Of a stretch of 64,000 bases of DNA, positions 53,997 to 62,215 are shown piece by piece. A program made the position numbers and the translations under genes. The notes under the pieces were generated by a model. That model worked only from the letters and a program-made list of their open reading frames with translations. It searched no databases and was not told the DNA's origin. How positions within the stretch are numbered: the stretch's first letter is position 1; each line of letters starts with the position of its first letter. The DNA comes from JAWVFK01 sp033856175 (GTDB lineage Bacteria > Actinomycetota > Thermoleophilia > Solirubrobacterales > 70-9), in the NCBI GenBank assembly GCA_033856175.1, contig JAWVFK010000041.1, positions 62,001 through 126,000 on the forward strand, read 5' to 3'.

Positions 53997-54248
53997 CTAG
54001 AAGCCGCGCCGCTCGCGCAGCTTGTTGCGCCGCCGCCGCAGGTGCGGATCGCCGCCCGGGTTCGCCAGCTCGCTGGCCACGCGCAGGTTCTTGACCGTGA
54101 CCAGCAGCGCCAGCGCGCCCATGAAGGTCGTCAGCCCCGCGACCTGCGTCGGCGAGACGCTCGCCAGGGTGACGAAGAAGGCGTAGAGGACGACCGCGCC
54201 CAGCGCGCAGAGCCAGAATGACGAGCTCAGAACCCGAAAGACGCTCAA
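53997..54248 (-). CDS. Small membrane protein, unknown
   Basis: 83 residues. Two transmembrane helices are visible (about 9-30 and 37-52, FWLCALGAVVLYAFFVTLAS and VAGLTTFMGALALLVTV). They are followed by a strongly basic cytoplasmic tail (HLRRRRNKLRERRGF). No family is recognised. It lies next to the tRNA-Ser integration site. Confidence 0.6.
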   Translation of the reverse strand: MSVFRVLSSSFWLCALGAVVLYAFFVTLASVSPTQVAGLTTFMGALALLVTVKNLRVASELANPGGDPHLRRRRNKLRERRGF

Positions 54249-54393
54249 ACCGATACCCCAGTCAATGCCCTCACTGTGCCTCCCAGCGACAGTCTCGACT
54301 TTCCAGCCGAGATGGTACCCCGCCGGTCAAGGCCGGGCGCAGGTCGCAGGCGGCCGCCAGGCAGCGATGATCTAGCCTTCTGAATCAACCCCT

Positions 54394-54482
54394 GGAGGGG
54401 TGCCGGAGCGGTTGAACGGGGCGGTCTCGAAAACCGTTGGCCGTCGTAAGGCGGCTCGTGGGTTCGAATCCCACCCCCTCCG
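54394..54482 (+). tRNA. tRNA-Ser (anticodon CGA), integration target
   Basis: 89 nt. The acceptor stem is GGAGGGG/CCCCTCC with discriminator G. The anticodon stem is GCGGT/ACCGT (one mismatch) around CTCGAAA, so the anticodon is CGA. A long variable arm and GGTTCGAATCC are present. The 3' 62 nt are duplicated at 62216-62279, making this the attL-side, intact copy. Confidence 0.95.
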
Positions 54483-54484
54483 CT
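54421..54484 (+). repeat. attL: 64-bp tRNA 3'-half repeat, left copy
   Basis: This is identical to 62216-62279 except for one base (C at 54452 against T at 62247). The repeat starts in the anticodon stem and ends 2 nt past the tRNA, the classic footprint of a tyrosine integrase using a tRNA gene as its target. Confidence 0.88.
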
Positions 54485-54688
54485 GACCTTTGCCAGAACC
54501 CCCCGCAAACCGGCGGGTTTTCGCGTGCGGGCGGACCGCAGCGCTCCGCCATGCCGAACCGGGCGAAATCTCGGGCTCGTGCGTGGGATGGCGCCGCGTC
54601 GCCCGACCTCGACTATCGCAACGCGATCGCACAGCCTGCCGACTGCGGCCGGTCTTCTAATTCGCCCCCAAGAGCTACATGTATCGGC

Positions 54689-54880
54689 ATGCCCCGCCGG
54701 CCCGAAGGCATCGTCATCCGCCACGGCCGCCGCTGTGCCAGCCACAGCGGCAAAGGCTGCAACTGCAGGCCCGGCTACCAGGCCCAGGCTGGGCGCTTCC
54801 CTGATCTGGTGGTTGAGCGAGCGATCTCGGTCCACTGCGCCGAGGGTGTGTTCCGGCTGTCAGACTGGGCACGTGGATGA
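54689..54880 (+). pseudogene. Integrase N-terminal remnant
   Basis: From ATG 54689 the frame reads RRPEGIVIRHGRRCASHSG, KGCNCRPGYQAQAG. This resembles the opening of actinobacterial tyrosine integrases (a basic H-x-R-x-C patch followed by CxC and a strand). After about 35 residues similarity fades, and the frame ends at residue 63 without the core-binding or catalytic domains. It sits beside attL where an integrase is expected. It is read as a 5' fragment of a decayed gene; the assignment rests on pattern memory, not a search. Confidence 0.5.
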
Positions 54881-55518
54881 TGGCTCACGCGCCTGACGTA
54901 CCGACGAGGGGCTCCGGCCAGGGCGGATCCAAGTTCGCACCGAGTGGCGCTGGCTTCCCTGGAATAAAGATGCCGCCTGCCCTGTCCGGGGACCACTTTT
55001 ACGTCTTCGTTTCCTCCGCAGCGGACTGTCAAGTCGCCCGCGAGTTAGTCCGAAGGATGCTTTTGGAGGCACAAACTCCAGCGCTATTGCCGTTCAGATC
55101 CGCAATCCTCTGGCCCACCATGTGGGAGGACGCCCTGGCGCAGCGTCTCGAGGGGGAGTCGGTCAATGCGCTGTTCGTCCGTATGGCTCTGCAATGCCAT
55201 GCGACGATCGCTCTCTTCAAGACCAGACTTGGGGCTGGGACTCGTGAGGAGGTTGAGGCATTGCTAGCTTTGCCGCCGGAGCACCGGAAACCTTTGTCGA
55301 TCGTTCGGTTCGCGTTGGAGGACGGAGAGGAGCCGACCGAAGATCCTTCTCCGCTCGACGAGTTCCTCGCTGGGATAGGCACCGGTGAGAAGGTGTTGTA
55401 TGCGTCTACAGGACCAATCGGTTCAGATGACGCCTACCTCAAACTGACCCATATCCTCACCGGCTTTACCCTTGCCGCTCTGGATGCCGGTATCGAGGAG
55501 CGCACCGATGCCCCCTAA
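54877..55518 (+). CDS. DUF4062/TIR-like protein, probable defence sensor
   Basis: 213 residues from ATG 54877; ATG 54970 may be the true start, since the first 31 residues look disordered. The domain begins HFYVFVSSAADCQVARELVR and continues with LWPTMWEDALAQRLEGESVN and ATIALFKTRLGAGTREEVEA. The order (hydrophobic strand plus SS, a W-E pair, then xxRLGxGTxEE) is that of SPGD/DUF4062-type TIR-related domains found at the N-terminus of bacterial NLR-like and antiphage proteins. Here it is free-standing and its gene overlaps the next by 11 nt. A signalling or NAD-processing role is inferred. Confidence 0.5.
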   Translation: MMAHAPDVPTRGSGQGGSKFAPSGAGFPGIKMPPALSGDHFYVFVSSAADCQVARELVRRMLLEAQTPALLPFRSAILWPTMWEDALAQRLEGESVNALFVRMALQCHATIALFKTRLGAGTREEVEALLALPPEHRKPLSIVRFALEDGEEPTEDPSPLDEFLAGIGTGEKVLYASTGPIGSDDAYLKLTHILTGFTLAALDAGIEERTDAP

Positions 55519-57706
55519 GCCCCCGGAGTCCCCGGAAATCACCGCGGCCCTGCTGTGGGACACTCTGGCGCTGCGTCGTATTGCGTCGCCAGGAGCCGAT
55601 GCCTTCGTTGACGCTTTTGGCCCCGGGCCGCTGCAGCCGCCGACGATGGAAGACGCCGCCGAGGACGATGTCCTGCTTCTAGCGGCCGGCGGGGTGATCG
55701 CCGAGCGAAATGGGCACCCTCAACATGCGCTTGAGTTCTTCGACCGGATTCGGGGAGATTTCTGGGAGGAGCTACTTCGCCTCTGCCTGCGTGCTTGGTC
55801 TGCAGCTACTGGCACTGAGGACCTTCCTGCGGCGGCAGGACTGGCAACTGAACTACCCACTCCGAGCGAAGTCCGTTCCCATTTGTTCGCGAAGCTGATG
55901 ACTTTGGCCTATGACAAGTTCGCCGGCGATTTGGTGCGTGACTACCTAAACGAGGCGCTCAAGGCCGCGGCGGACACCCCGCGGGTCCGGATGCACCTCG
56001 CGTTTGAGAGTAGTGCTTTGCTCGGTGAGTTTGTTCCCCTGCCCGAGGGGCGGATTGCCGACCTTCCGGAGGATCGGCATAGCGACCGGCCGTCCATCGA
56101 CTCTTGGGCTTTGCTCGGCGCTAAGGACTACCTCGTGCAGTTGGTGGAGGAGCGCGCCCGCGGACCCTGGTCCCACACGATCCGCATGGGCCGAGGGCCC
56201 ATCGATGAAGCGTACGCAGCGGACCTCCAGGCGACTTGGGCGGGTGCCATCGGACAGAGGCGTACACACCGTCGCCTGTTCGGAGCGGAGCTGCTTCTTG
56301 CCGAACCCGCAGGGAGCGCTCAGGCCGTGTTTGCGGCGTGGACATGGTTTGAGGGTGGGGGAGGGCAGCATCGCGACGTGTGCAACCTCGTTGAGCCACG
56401 CTTGGACACAGAGGGGGCGGACAGCTTGTTGCAGGCGCTATCTAATCGGATAGGCCCCCGGGACTCAGTGGATTACACCCTTGCGCGAGTAGCAAATGCG
56501 CTCTGGGATTCCTGTTCCGAAGAAATGGTCCTCTCATTGTTCGAGCGGCTGATCCCGCACGCTGGAGAGCATCCCGCCTTGGACGACATCCGGCAGCTCT
56601 GGGCGGCACTCGCGCTTCGCGCGCCTGCTGTCTTCGGGGAACATCTCCGTGACTTAGACGGCCAGGCGAAGCGAGATTTGGCGCCGTACCTCAGTAGTGA
56701 AGCAGTGCAGGCACTCGATGAGGACGCGGTCGGCCAGCTTTCAGATGCCCTCGAGGGAGAGAACGAAGGGCCAGAGCTCTTCCGTGTGACCGCACTCCTC
56801 AATGCTCGGTCCGGATCTCCGCAGGCACCGACAATCGTTGTTGCGGAGTCAAGTCCATCTGACGTGATCGACACCGAAACAGCAGTATCCGGCATGGTTC
56901 CGCGGGAAGCGATTGCGCGCGCACTCCGCACCTTGTTGGAAAGTCTCGATGAGGAGCGCAGAGCGGCTCGGGAGGGCAAGTTCGCATTTGGCGGATACAG
57001 CGTGCCGCAAGCCGTTGCACGGGCGATCCTGCTCCTTGGGGATCGCGAACCCGCGACGACGCAGCTCGTGAGCTTCGTAGCCGATGGCGCTCTTCAAGGT
57101 CAGTCTCGTATCGAGGGTCTGCATGCTCTAGCCATGCTTGCGCGGGACGGACTGCTTTCGGCCGAGCACTTGCAGAGAGTCCGAGAGATGACTGGGGAGT
57201 CTGCGGCTATCGGCTTCTCGCCGTTGAGCCCGGAGCTGTTTGCCGCAGCCCAGCTCCTGGTGCTCGCCGCCGAGCCGGGAGAAATTGAACGCGGTCGACT
57301 GTTAGCCCTCAGCCGCAGCCGGGACGAGCGGGTAAGACAACTTGCCGTGAATGCGGTTGCGGTCGCACTCTCGAGCCACGCGGATGAGACCCTGAGAACG
57401 ATTCTTATCGGAGCGCTGTTTGATGTCTCTGAAGCTGTGATTCGTCAAGCGATTAACGGCATCACACCTTTGGTCCTGCGTGAACTCTCCGCGCGGACAG
57501 TGATCCTAGATCGCTTTGGTGAGCTCCTCATGACCCGTCGCCGGGGCGTACGAGCAGCGGTCGCATCCTCGGTGCGGCAGGCCGCCGAGGATCTGGAGCT
57601 TCGCGAGGAGTTCGCGATCAACCATCTGTTGGAGCGGGCAAGCGAGGACTCGTCATGGCAAGTACGGCGGGCGGCAGGTGCCTCAGCAGCAGAAGCCGGT
57701 CGCTAG
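55508..57706 (+). CDS. Large helical (HEAT-like) protein coupled to the TIR-like gene
   Basis: 732 residues from ATG 55508, overlapping the upstream stop. It is nearly all alpha-helical. The C-terminal third shows HEAT-like pairs: SRDERVRQLAVNAVAVALSS, then LFDVSEAVIRQAINGITPLV, RRGVRAAVASSVRQAAEDLE and SSWQVRRAAGASAAEAG. The N-terminal two thirds has helical repeats without clear motifs. No enzyme site is seen. It probably acts as the target-binding or scaffold partner of the DUF4062/TIR-like protein, as in two-gene defence modules. The base composition is that of the island. Confidence 0.5.
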   Translation: MPPKPPESPEITAALLWDTLALRRIASPGADAFVDAFGPGPLQPPTMEDAAEDDVLLLAAGGVIAERNGHPQHALEFFDRIRGDFWEELLRLCLRAWSAATGTEDLPAAAGLATELPTPSEVRSHLFAKLMTLAYDKFAGDLVRDYLNEALKAAADTPRVRMHLAFESSALLGEFVPLPEGRIADLPEDRHSDRPSIDSWALLGAKDYLVQLVEERARGPWSHTIRMGRGPIDEAYAADLQATWAGAIGQRRTHRRLFGAELLLAEPAGSAQAVFAAWTWFEGGGGQHRDVCNLVEPRLDTEGADSLLQALSNRIGPRDSVDYTLARVANALWDSCSEEMVLSLFERLIPHAGEHPALDDIRQLWAALALRAPAVFGEHLRDLDGQAKRDLAPYLSSEAVQALDEDAVGQLSDALEGENEGPELFRVTALLNARSGSPQAPTIVVAESSPSDVIDTETAVSGMVPREAIARALRTLLESLDEERRAAREGKFAFGGYSVPQAVARAILLLGDREPATTQLVSFVADGALQGQSRIEGLHALAMLARDGLLSAEHLQRVREMTGESAAIGFSPLSPELFAAAQLLVLAAEPGEIERGRLLALSRSRDERVRQLAVNAVAVALSSHADETLRTILIGALFDVSEAVIRQAINGITPLVLRELSARTVILDRFGELLMTRRRGVRAAVASSVRQAAEDLELREEFAINHLLERASEDSSWQVRRAAGASAAEAGR

Positions 57707-57792
57707 TCGGGCACAAGCTTCCGGCGACCAGCAGGATTGACGCTCAATTACTGCGCTTAGGACCCAGCCGTTTCGCACCTGGGAGGGTCAAC

Positions 57793-57808
57793 AAAGCGGC
57801 GCCGCTTT
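57793..57808. terminator. 16-bp perfect palindrome after the HEAT-like gene
   Basis: AAAGCGGC/GCCGCTTT without a spacer, 87 nt past the stop. It could work as a weak terminator, or be a protein-binding site or scar. Confidence 0.3.
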
Positions 57809-57873
57809 AACTCAAGAGACCTGGTGGCTTGCGGTGCCGCAATTTGAGTAAATACCCAAATCAGTCGGCGTGT

Positions 57874-58368
57874 CTAGCCTCGCCTAGCGAGCAAATCATT
57901 CAGGCGATCCATCGAGGGAACCTCGCCGGCCGTGTAGACAAGTTCGCTCATCTCCTGCATGCGGGGAAGCATGGCCGGGCTTGGCTCTTCCCCACGCAGC
58001 CAGGCCTCGATCCAAGCCTCAACGTCACGTGCTCCCTGCGCGACCACAAATGAGGTGTGCTCCTGAGGCAGGGAAATCGCGAGGAAGATCGCATACAGCC
58101 CCGCCTGGGCGCGCCCAAGTAGCTCATCGCTGCGGATTAGCCGCGCCGCAGCAAGGACAGAATCCTGCCAATCGTTGTGCAGGCCTCCGTAACCTGGATC
58201 GGTCTGGCTGTTGACGGCGTTTCGGATCCGACGGGCTGCTCCAAGGGCAGCTTGCGCGGCGCGACGTTCGTCCTGGACCAGCAGTAGTTCCAGGGTCCGC
58301 TCGTGCTCTTCGCGTCCGCGCGCGCGAGCGGTGTAGTGGCCGATCAGGGCGCCGACGACAGCACCCAA
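57874..58368 (-). CDS. Hypothetical membrane-anchored helical protein (island)
   Basis: 164 residues from TTG 58368; no ATG or GTG is available before the upstream stop. A short hydrophobic N-terminus (MGAVVGALIGHYTARARGRE) precedes a helical soluble part (LELLLVQDERRAAQAALGAARR, then LLGRAQAGLYAIFLAISLPQE). I recognise no domain. Within a defence-type island it could be a membrane effector or an accessory protein. It is transcribed towards the TIR/HEAT pair. Confidence 0.5.
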   Translation of the reverse strand: MGAVVGALIGHYTARARGREEHERTLELLLVQDERRAAQAALGAARRIRNAVNSQTDPGYGGLHNDWQDSVLAAARLIRSDELLGRAQAGLYAIFLAISLPQEHTSFVVAQGARDVEAWIEAWLRGEEPSPAMLPRMQEMSELVYTAGEVPSMDRLNDLLARRG

Positions 58369-58580
58369 GAGTGAGGAAACGCCTAGATCTACGGCGGTCT
58401 GAACTGTTGTTCCGATTTGGGGCGACCCCAGCTATCCGGCGTGAGCAGGATCGAATTCAGAGAGCCAAGGCTTTCGACTATGGGTGTTCGGCTGAAGCAT
58501 CGGAGATCACACTCCGTCGGTATACAGCGACATTATCCGCGTAAGGCCATTTTGGTGCGGGCCGCTTCGGGCCGTCCCAG
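58369..58580. other. Intergenic region upstream of the integrase remnant
   Basis: 212 bp with no supportable gene. It is AT-richer than the flanks. It contains the upstream region of the minus-strand gene at 57874 and frame-broken sequence leading into the integrase remnant. Confidence 0.3.
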
Positions 58581-58737
58581 ACACAGCGCATAGGGATCGC
58601 CGATCCCGGTGAGGCGGCGAAGCTGCCCGAGTTCTAAAGCCCAAGGACCGCGCGATCTGGGGCACGGCGCTTACGCCGGTCTGCGTCGAGGTGAGCTGCG
58701 GGCGCTGAGCGCTCACCTCGAAAGCGGCGCGCTCTGA
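58581..58737 (+). pseudogene. Tyrosine-integrase middle fragment, frameshifted
   Basis: Three pieces in two frames reconstruct an integrase core. RIGIADPGEAAKLPEF ends at a stop near 58636. PKDRAIWGTAL follows at 58642. YAGLRRGELRALSAHLESG then reads at 58672-58728 in the third piece. The last is the box I motif (GLRxGELxAL) with the catalytic Arg. At least one indel (about 58671) and one stop break the gene. It is a decayed tyrosine recombinase, separated by 3.7 kb from the N-terminal remnant. Confidence 0.65.
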
Positions 58738-58964
58738 TCCTCGTCACCTGCCGCGGAGATAACCCGGAACTCGCAATCTGCGATGAGCGGCTGCTACGAC
58801 TTGCTCCTCATCCATCCGGAGAAGCGTCGCCAGCCTTCCGCCTTCTCCGTAATGCTTACGGCGCAGCAGTACTACCGGGCCGATTGCCGAGGGGCACTAA
58901 AGCAATATCTCGGACTAGAATAGGCGCTCAGAAGGCCGTTCTACGAGGCCGTTGTCCTCAGACG
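58738..58964. other. Upstream region of the OLD-like ATPase gene
   Basis: 227 bp. An open frame runs through part of it (58884 onward) in phase with the ATPase, but the residues are not family-like. No clear promoter hexamers are seen. Confidence 0.3.
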
Positions 58965-60950
58965 ATGCGAATTACCGAACTGCAAATAACGCGCTGGCGC
59001 AATCTGCGGGGATTAACGCTGGAGGTCCCCAATGATGTGAATCTAATCGCGCTCGTGGGCGAAAACGGCTCTGGCAAGACAAATGTGCTGGAGCTGTTGT
59101 CCTACGCGGCGTTCCGGCTCGGATTAGCACCCGCCCAACGTCAGGCGCAACGCCAGCTGCCACCGTTGGAGGCAGACGTAAGCGTCACGGTCGATCTCTC
59201 AAGTGTGCCGCTCGATCCGGATGAGTTGGCGCCGCGCTTCCCTGGGCCGGGTACACCGGAGCGCGTGCGGGAGCTTCTCGCTGCATGGGACGGCAGCCTC
59301 GAATTCCGCATGTTTGGGCATGTGCCTTCGGAGGCCGAGCGACCGGGTTGGTTTCCGCCGGGAACCACCGAAGCAGTGATAGCCGGGGGCGAAATGGCGC
59401 CTGAAACGCGGTTGGAGCTTGCCACCGGGCTAGTTGGGCATTTGCAAACGCATGGGGAGATAAATCATCTCTTTCTCGACGCTGATCGAGCCTACGGACC
59501 CCTAACCGTCCAGGATGCGGAGATTCTCGAGGCGGCGAGAACTGATCCAAATGAGCCAACGAGGATGCGCCAGGCCGCCGTCCTGGTGTCGGCGAATCAA
59601 TACATCGAATGGGTCCGCGCCTGGCTCGGCATGTCCCAGCGCGAGGCGCTTGAGTTCAGAGATCAACACCAAACTGCGAGCCTCAACAACGAGCAAGGGC
59701 CCGAATACAGCGATCAGTTTGCCGAGTACCGGGAATCGGTAAGGGCGGTGCTACCTCATCTTCTCTTCCTCCGTCCCGACCAAGCCCAGCGCAGCCTTCT
59801 TTTTAAATCCGCGGGCGAGGAGTTGCGCTACGAGGAATTGAGCGGCGGTGAGCGAGAGGTGGCGTTCCTATTGGGGCAAATGCACCGCTTCCCGCTACGG
59901 CGCGGATTGCTGCTGCTTGACGAGCCCGAGCTCCATCTCAATGCTGAATTGCTTCGCCGCTGGCTTGCCCACGTCCGTGACAATGCTGGCGAGGGTCAGG
60001 TGTGGATTGCCACCCATGCAATGGAGGCAGCAGAGGTGGCCGGCCAGGACGCGACGATAGTTCTCGAGCGTGCACCGGATGGCGTGGTGCGAGAAGCTGC
60101 CCCCCTCGGCGATCGACCGGTCCTGCAAACCCTCGCGCGGGCCTTAGGTTCTCCTGCATTCTCACTTAGCAGCTCGCGGTATGTCTTGATTGAGGGCGCC
60201 AAGCCAACCGAGCGGGCGCGTTTTGCATCCTTGTCTCCCGGTCTGGAAAATCGGTTCTTGGAGTCCGGCGGTTGCGAGGAGGTCGTTGACAAGCTCAACG
60301 CGGTGCTCACATTCGCTCGCGAAACCGATCAGCTCCGAATCGGAGCGGTAATCGATCGAGACCACAGAACGCCATCCCAAATCCGGCAGCTTGTAGGCGA
60401 GTTGCCGGTTCACGTGTTAGCGGTGTTTGAAATCGAGAACTTCTTCCTGTACCCGCCGGCCCTCGCGCTCATTGCCCAGCGCGCCCACCTTGGCGCGGAG
60501 GCGGCGACCGTGGCGCTTCAGGAGGCCTCAGATAGGTTTGCTGGCCTACTGATAGCTGAGCGTGTCGCAACACGAGAAAACTTGCAGCTCTCAAAATCGA
60601 TCAGGGACGTAGGTGCCGCGATTACCTGGAGTGAGCTAGCCGAGGACAGTTCGTCTCGGATCGAGCAGCTGCGAGAGGCGTTTGAAATGGCTGGGGCGCA
60701 GCCGTCGGATCTCGTGGCGAATCTGGGCTCTGCCGTCGACTTCTACGCAACTCTTCGCAGCAGTGAGGAGCTCTGGAAGAAGTGCATGGGCAAGGAGATA
60801 ATGGGCGTCCTGCCAGCCGAACTTGGCATCAGCAAGGCTCGCTATCTTGAATCACAGGTAATCCGCATGTATGAAGAGAACGAAATCACCCCTCCGGATG
60901 AGTTGATCGCGTTGCGGGACTATGTAGCCGCGATCCCCTACGCGGCTTAG
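58965..60950 (+). CDS. OLD-like AAA-TOPRIM ATPase
   Basis: 661 residues from ATG 58965; an in-frame ATG at 58884 adds a non-homologous stretch. Walker A is LVGENGSGKTNVLELLS (about 34-50), after the typical RITELQITRWRNLRGLTLEV opening of SMC/RecF-like AAA_15/21 domains. The ABC signature is LSGGEREVAFLLGQ and Walker B is GLLLLDEPELHLNAELL, with H-loop IATHAME. A TOPRIM-like part follows: YVLIEGAKPTER (acidic Glu), then IGAVIDRDHRTPS (DxD) and EIENFFLYPP. OLD nucleases combine exactly these modules and cut DNA in antiphage systems. No UvrD-like GajB partner is adjacent. The gene ends overlapping the convergent nucleotidyltransferase by 4 bp. Confidence 0.75.
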   Translation: MRITELQITRWRNLRGLTLEVPNDVNLIALVGENGSGKTNVLELLSYAAFRLGLAPAQRQAQRQLPPLEADVSVTVDLSSVPLDPDELAPRFPGPGTPERVRELLAAWDGSLEFRMFGHVPSEAERPGWFPPGTTEAVIAGGEMAPETRLELATGLVGHLQTHGEINHLFLDADRAYGPLTVQDAEILEAARTDPNEPTRMRQAAVLVSANQYIEWVRAWLGMSQREALEFRDQHQTASLNNEQGPEYSDQFAEYRESVRAVLPHLLFLRPDQAQRSLLFKSAGEELRYEELSGGEREVAFLLGQMHRFPLRRGLLLLDEPELHLNAELLRRWLAHVRDNAGEGQVWIATHAMEAAEVAGQDATIVLERAPDGVVREAAPLGDRPVLQTLARALGSPAFSLSSSRYVLIEGAKPTERARFASLSPGLENRFLESGGCEEVVDKLNAVLTFARETDQLRIGAVIDRDHRTPSQIRQLVGELPVHVLAVFEIENFFLYPPALALIAQRAHLGAEAATVALQEASDRFAGLLIAERVATRENLQLSKSIRDVGAAITWSELAEDSSSRIEQLREAFEMAGAQPSDLVANLGSAVDFYATLRSSEELWKKCMGKEIMGVLPAELGISKARYLESQVIRMYEENEITPPDELIALRDYVAAIPYAA

Positions 60951-61774
60951 ACGCGATTGCGTCTTCGAGGGCGTTCGTGCCCTCTTCGGCTACTGCCCAA
61001 CTTAGAGCCGGCGTTTATGGACGACGATACGTCGTCTACGTGTTCCAAAAAATCCTCAAGCCAGCATGTCATGAGTGCAAGCTCGTGAAGCGATGGCCGG
61101 CTATAGATCGATCGCTCCAGGAACTCAGCCAGCGGATAAAGCCCGGCCTGGTTTAGCTGCCCAGGAAGTTCGCTGCGAGATAGGGGGAAGACGTGGGAGG
61201 CGAGTAGCGCCCCGCGTGCGGTTGACGTCAGCGTAGCTCTGACTTGGTCAAGCGCAGCGTCCTCGTCTCGCATTGCAATCAACTGCGAGGCAAGCGCGAT
61301 GTGGGTCGGCAGTCGAGCGAATTTCACCGTCGGATCGGGCCAGAGATACTCAGTGTCAATCACTCGTGACGCAGCTTCAAAAATGCCTTTGTCAAAAAGG
61401 ATGCAGCCATAGCGCACTGTCCACTGGACGAAATCGTCACCCGACCTTAGCTTCATCCAGAACTTCTTAGGATCAATTGCATAAATATCTACATCTGCGG
61501 GCAGGTCGTCGTGCGCTGGACGAGGGCCGACAATGTGATAGTCAAGGTCGCTTATTGCGGTGCGGCTGTTTCGTGCTGTTGAGCCAGTGAGAGCGAATGC
61601 CGTAGCGCCGTCAGACTGAGCGCGGCGGCGCAATGTTTCGGTGATCTCTCGCTGCGCATCTGTTTGATGGGCATTTGCACGCGCGGCGTCGTTAGCCAAT
61701 CGAAGTCGCCAGCGCGCAGCCGAGCCGTCCTTGTCACGACCCGCGACTGCACGATCGTTTTGAACGGTGGTCAT
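60947..61774 (-). CDS. Nucleotidyltransferase (MNT-like) of a HEPN/MNT pair
   Basis: 275 residues from ATG 61774, which overlaps the HEPN stop (ATGA). The nucleotidyltransferase motif is FALTGSTARNSRTAISDLDYHIVG: GSxxR-type loop and DxD metal site (about 60-80). A long helical C-terminus (KFARLPTHIALASQLIAMRD, then a final basic tail RRGHERPRRRN) is unusual; MntA antitoxins are normally about 100-150 residues. In known HepT/MntA systems this enzyme AMPylates and silences the HEPN toxin. The same arrangement is inferred here. Confidence 0.65.
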   Translation of the reverse strand: MTTVQNDRAVAGRDKDGSAARWRLRLANDAARANAHQTDAQREITETLRRRAQSDGATAFALTGSTARNSRTAISDLDYHIVGPRPAHDDLPADVDIYAIDPKKFWMKLRSGDDFVQWTVRYGCILFDKGIFEAASRVIDTEYLWPDPTVKFARLPTHIALASQLIAMRDEDAALDQVRATLTSTARGALLASHVFPLSRSELPGQLNQAGLYPLAEFLERSIYSRPSLHELALMTCWLEDFLEHVDDVSSSINAGSKLGSSRRGHERPRRRNRV

Positions 61775-62154
61775 GTCGCGTCGCTCTGCTCGGCTTCTGC
61801 TTGATCGACAAGTCCCTCGACGTCTTCCAGCGCGGGGTCCAAGTCATCGATCTCTGGTGCTTCGCCTTCGTACCAGAACGACTTTCGCCATTTGTTCAGC
61901 TTGCGCAAAAGGGGACCGAGATCGTCGCTAAGTACGCCTTTGTCGTGGAGGGTGGTCGCTGCGTCGGCTTTGAGGCGATGCTGATGTTTGGTGTCGATGC
62001 CGTGAGTGTCGGCTATCGAGACCACTGCTGCCTCAGCGGCATAGAAGAGGGCATTGACGGCGTTTCCGACATCCTCTTCGTCGATGTGTTTCCTCGCCAT
62101 CTCAAGATGATCACGAGCAAGCTCGTGCTTAGGTTTTGGCGACACGGGCCGCAT
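61771..62154 (-). CDS. HEPN-domain-like protein
   Basis: 127 residues from ATG 62154. The HEPN four-helix layout is visible: ELARDHLEMARKHIDEEDVG, then NALFYAAEAAVVSIADTHGI and LLRKLNKWRKSFWYEGEAP. The ribonuclease motif RxxxxH of active HEPN toxins is absent where expected; RKSFWY has Tyr in place of His. It is therefore either catalytically altered or a non-nuclease HEPN. Four-base overlap with the nucleotidyltransferase gene indicates a single functional unit, probably toxin-antitoxin or defence. Confidence 0.6.
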   Translation of the reverse strand: MRPVSPKPKHELARDHLEMARKHIDEEDVGNAVNALFYAAEAAVVSIADTHGIDTKHQHRLKADAATTLHDKGVLSDDLGPLLRKLNKWRKSFWYEGEAPEIDDLDPALEDVEGLVDQAEAEQSDAT

Positions 62155-62215
62155 GATAAAGGCTTCCTCGGAGGTGCCAGATGCCAGCTACGGCGCGGCG
62201 AGGTAGCTTGGCGGA

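Noticed and set aside
54437..54688. Coding start of the integrase-like remnant inside the tRNA
   Set aside because: The frame happens to be open through the tRNA, but integrase-like residues begin only at 54689.
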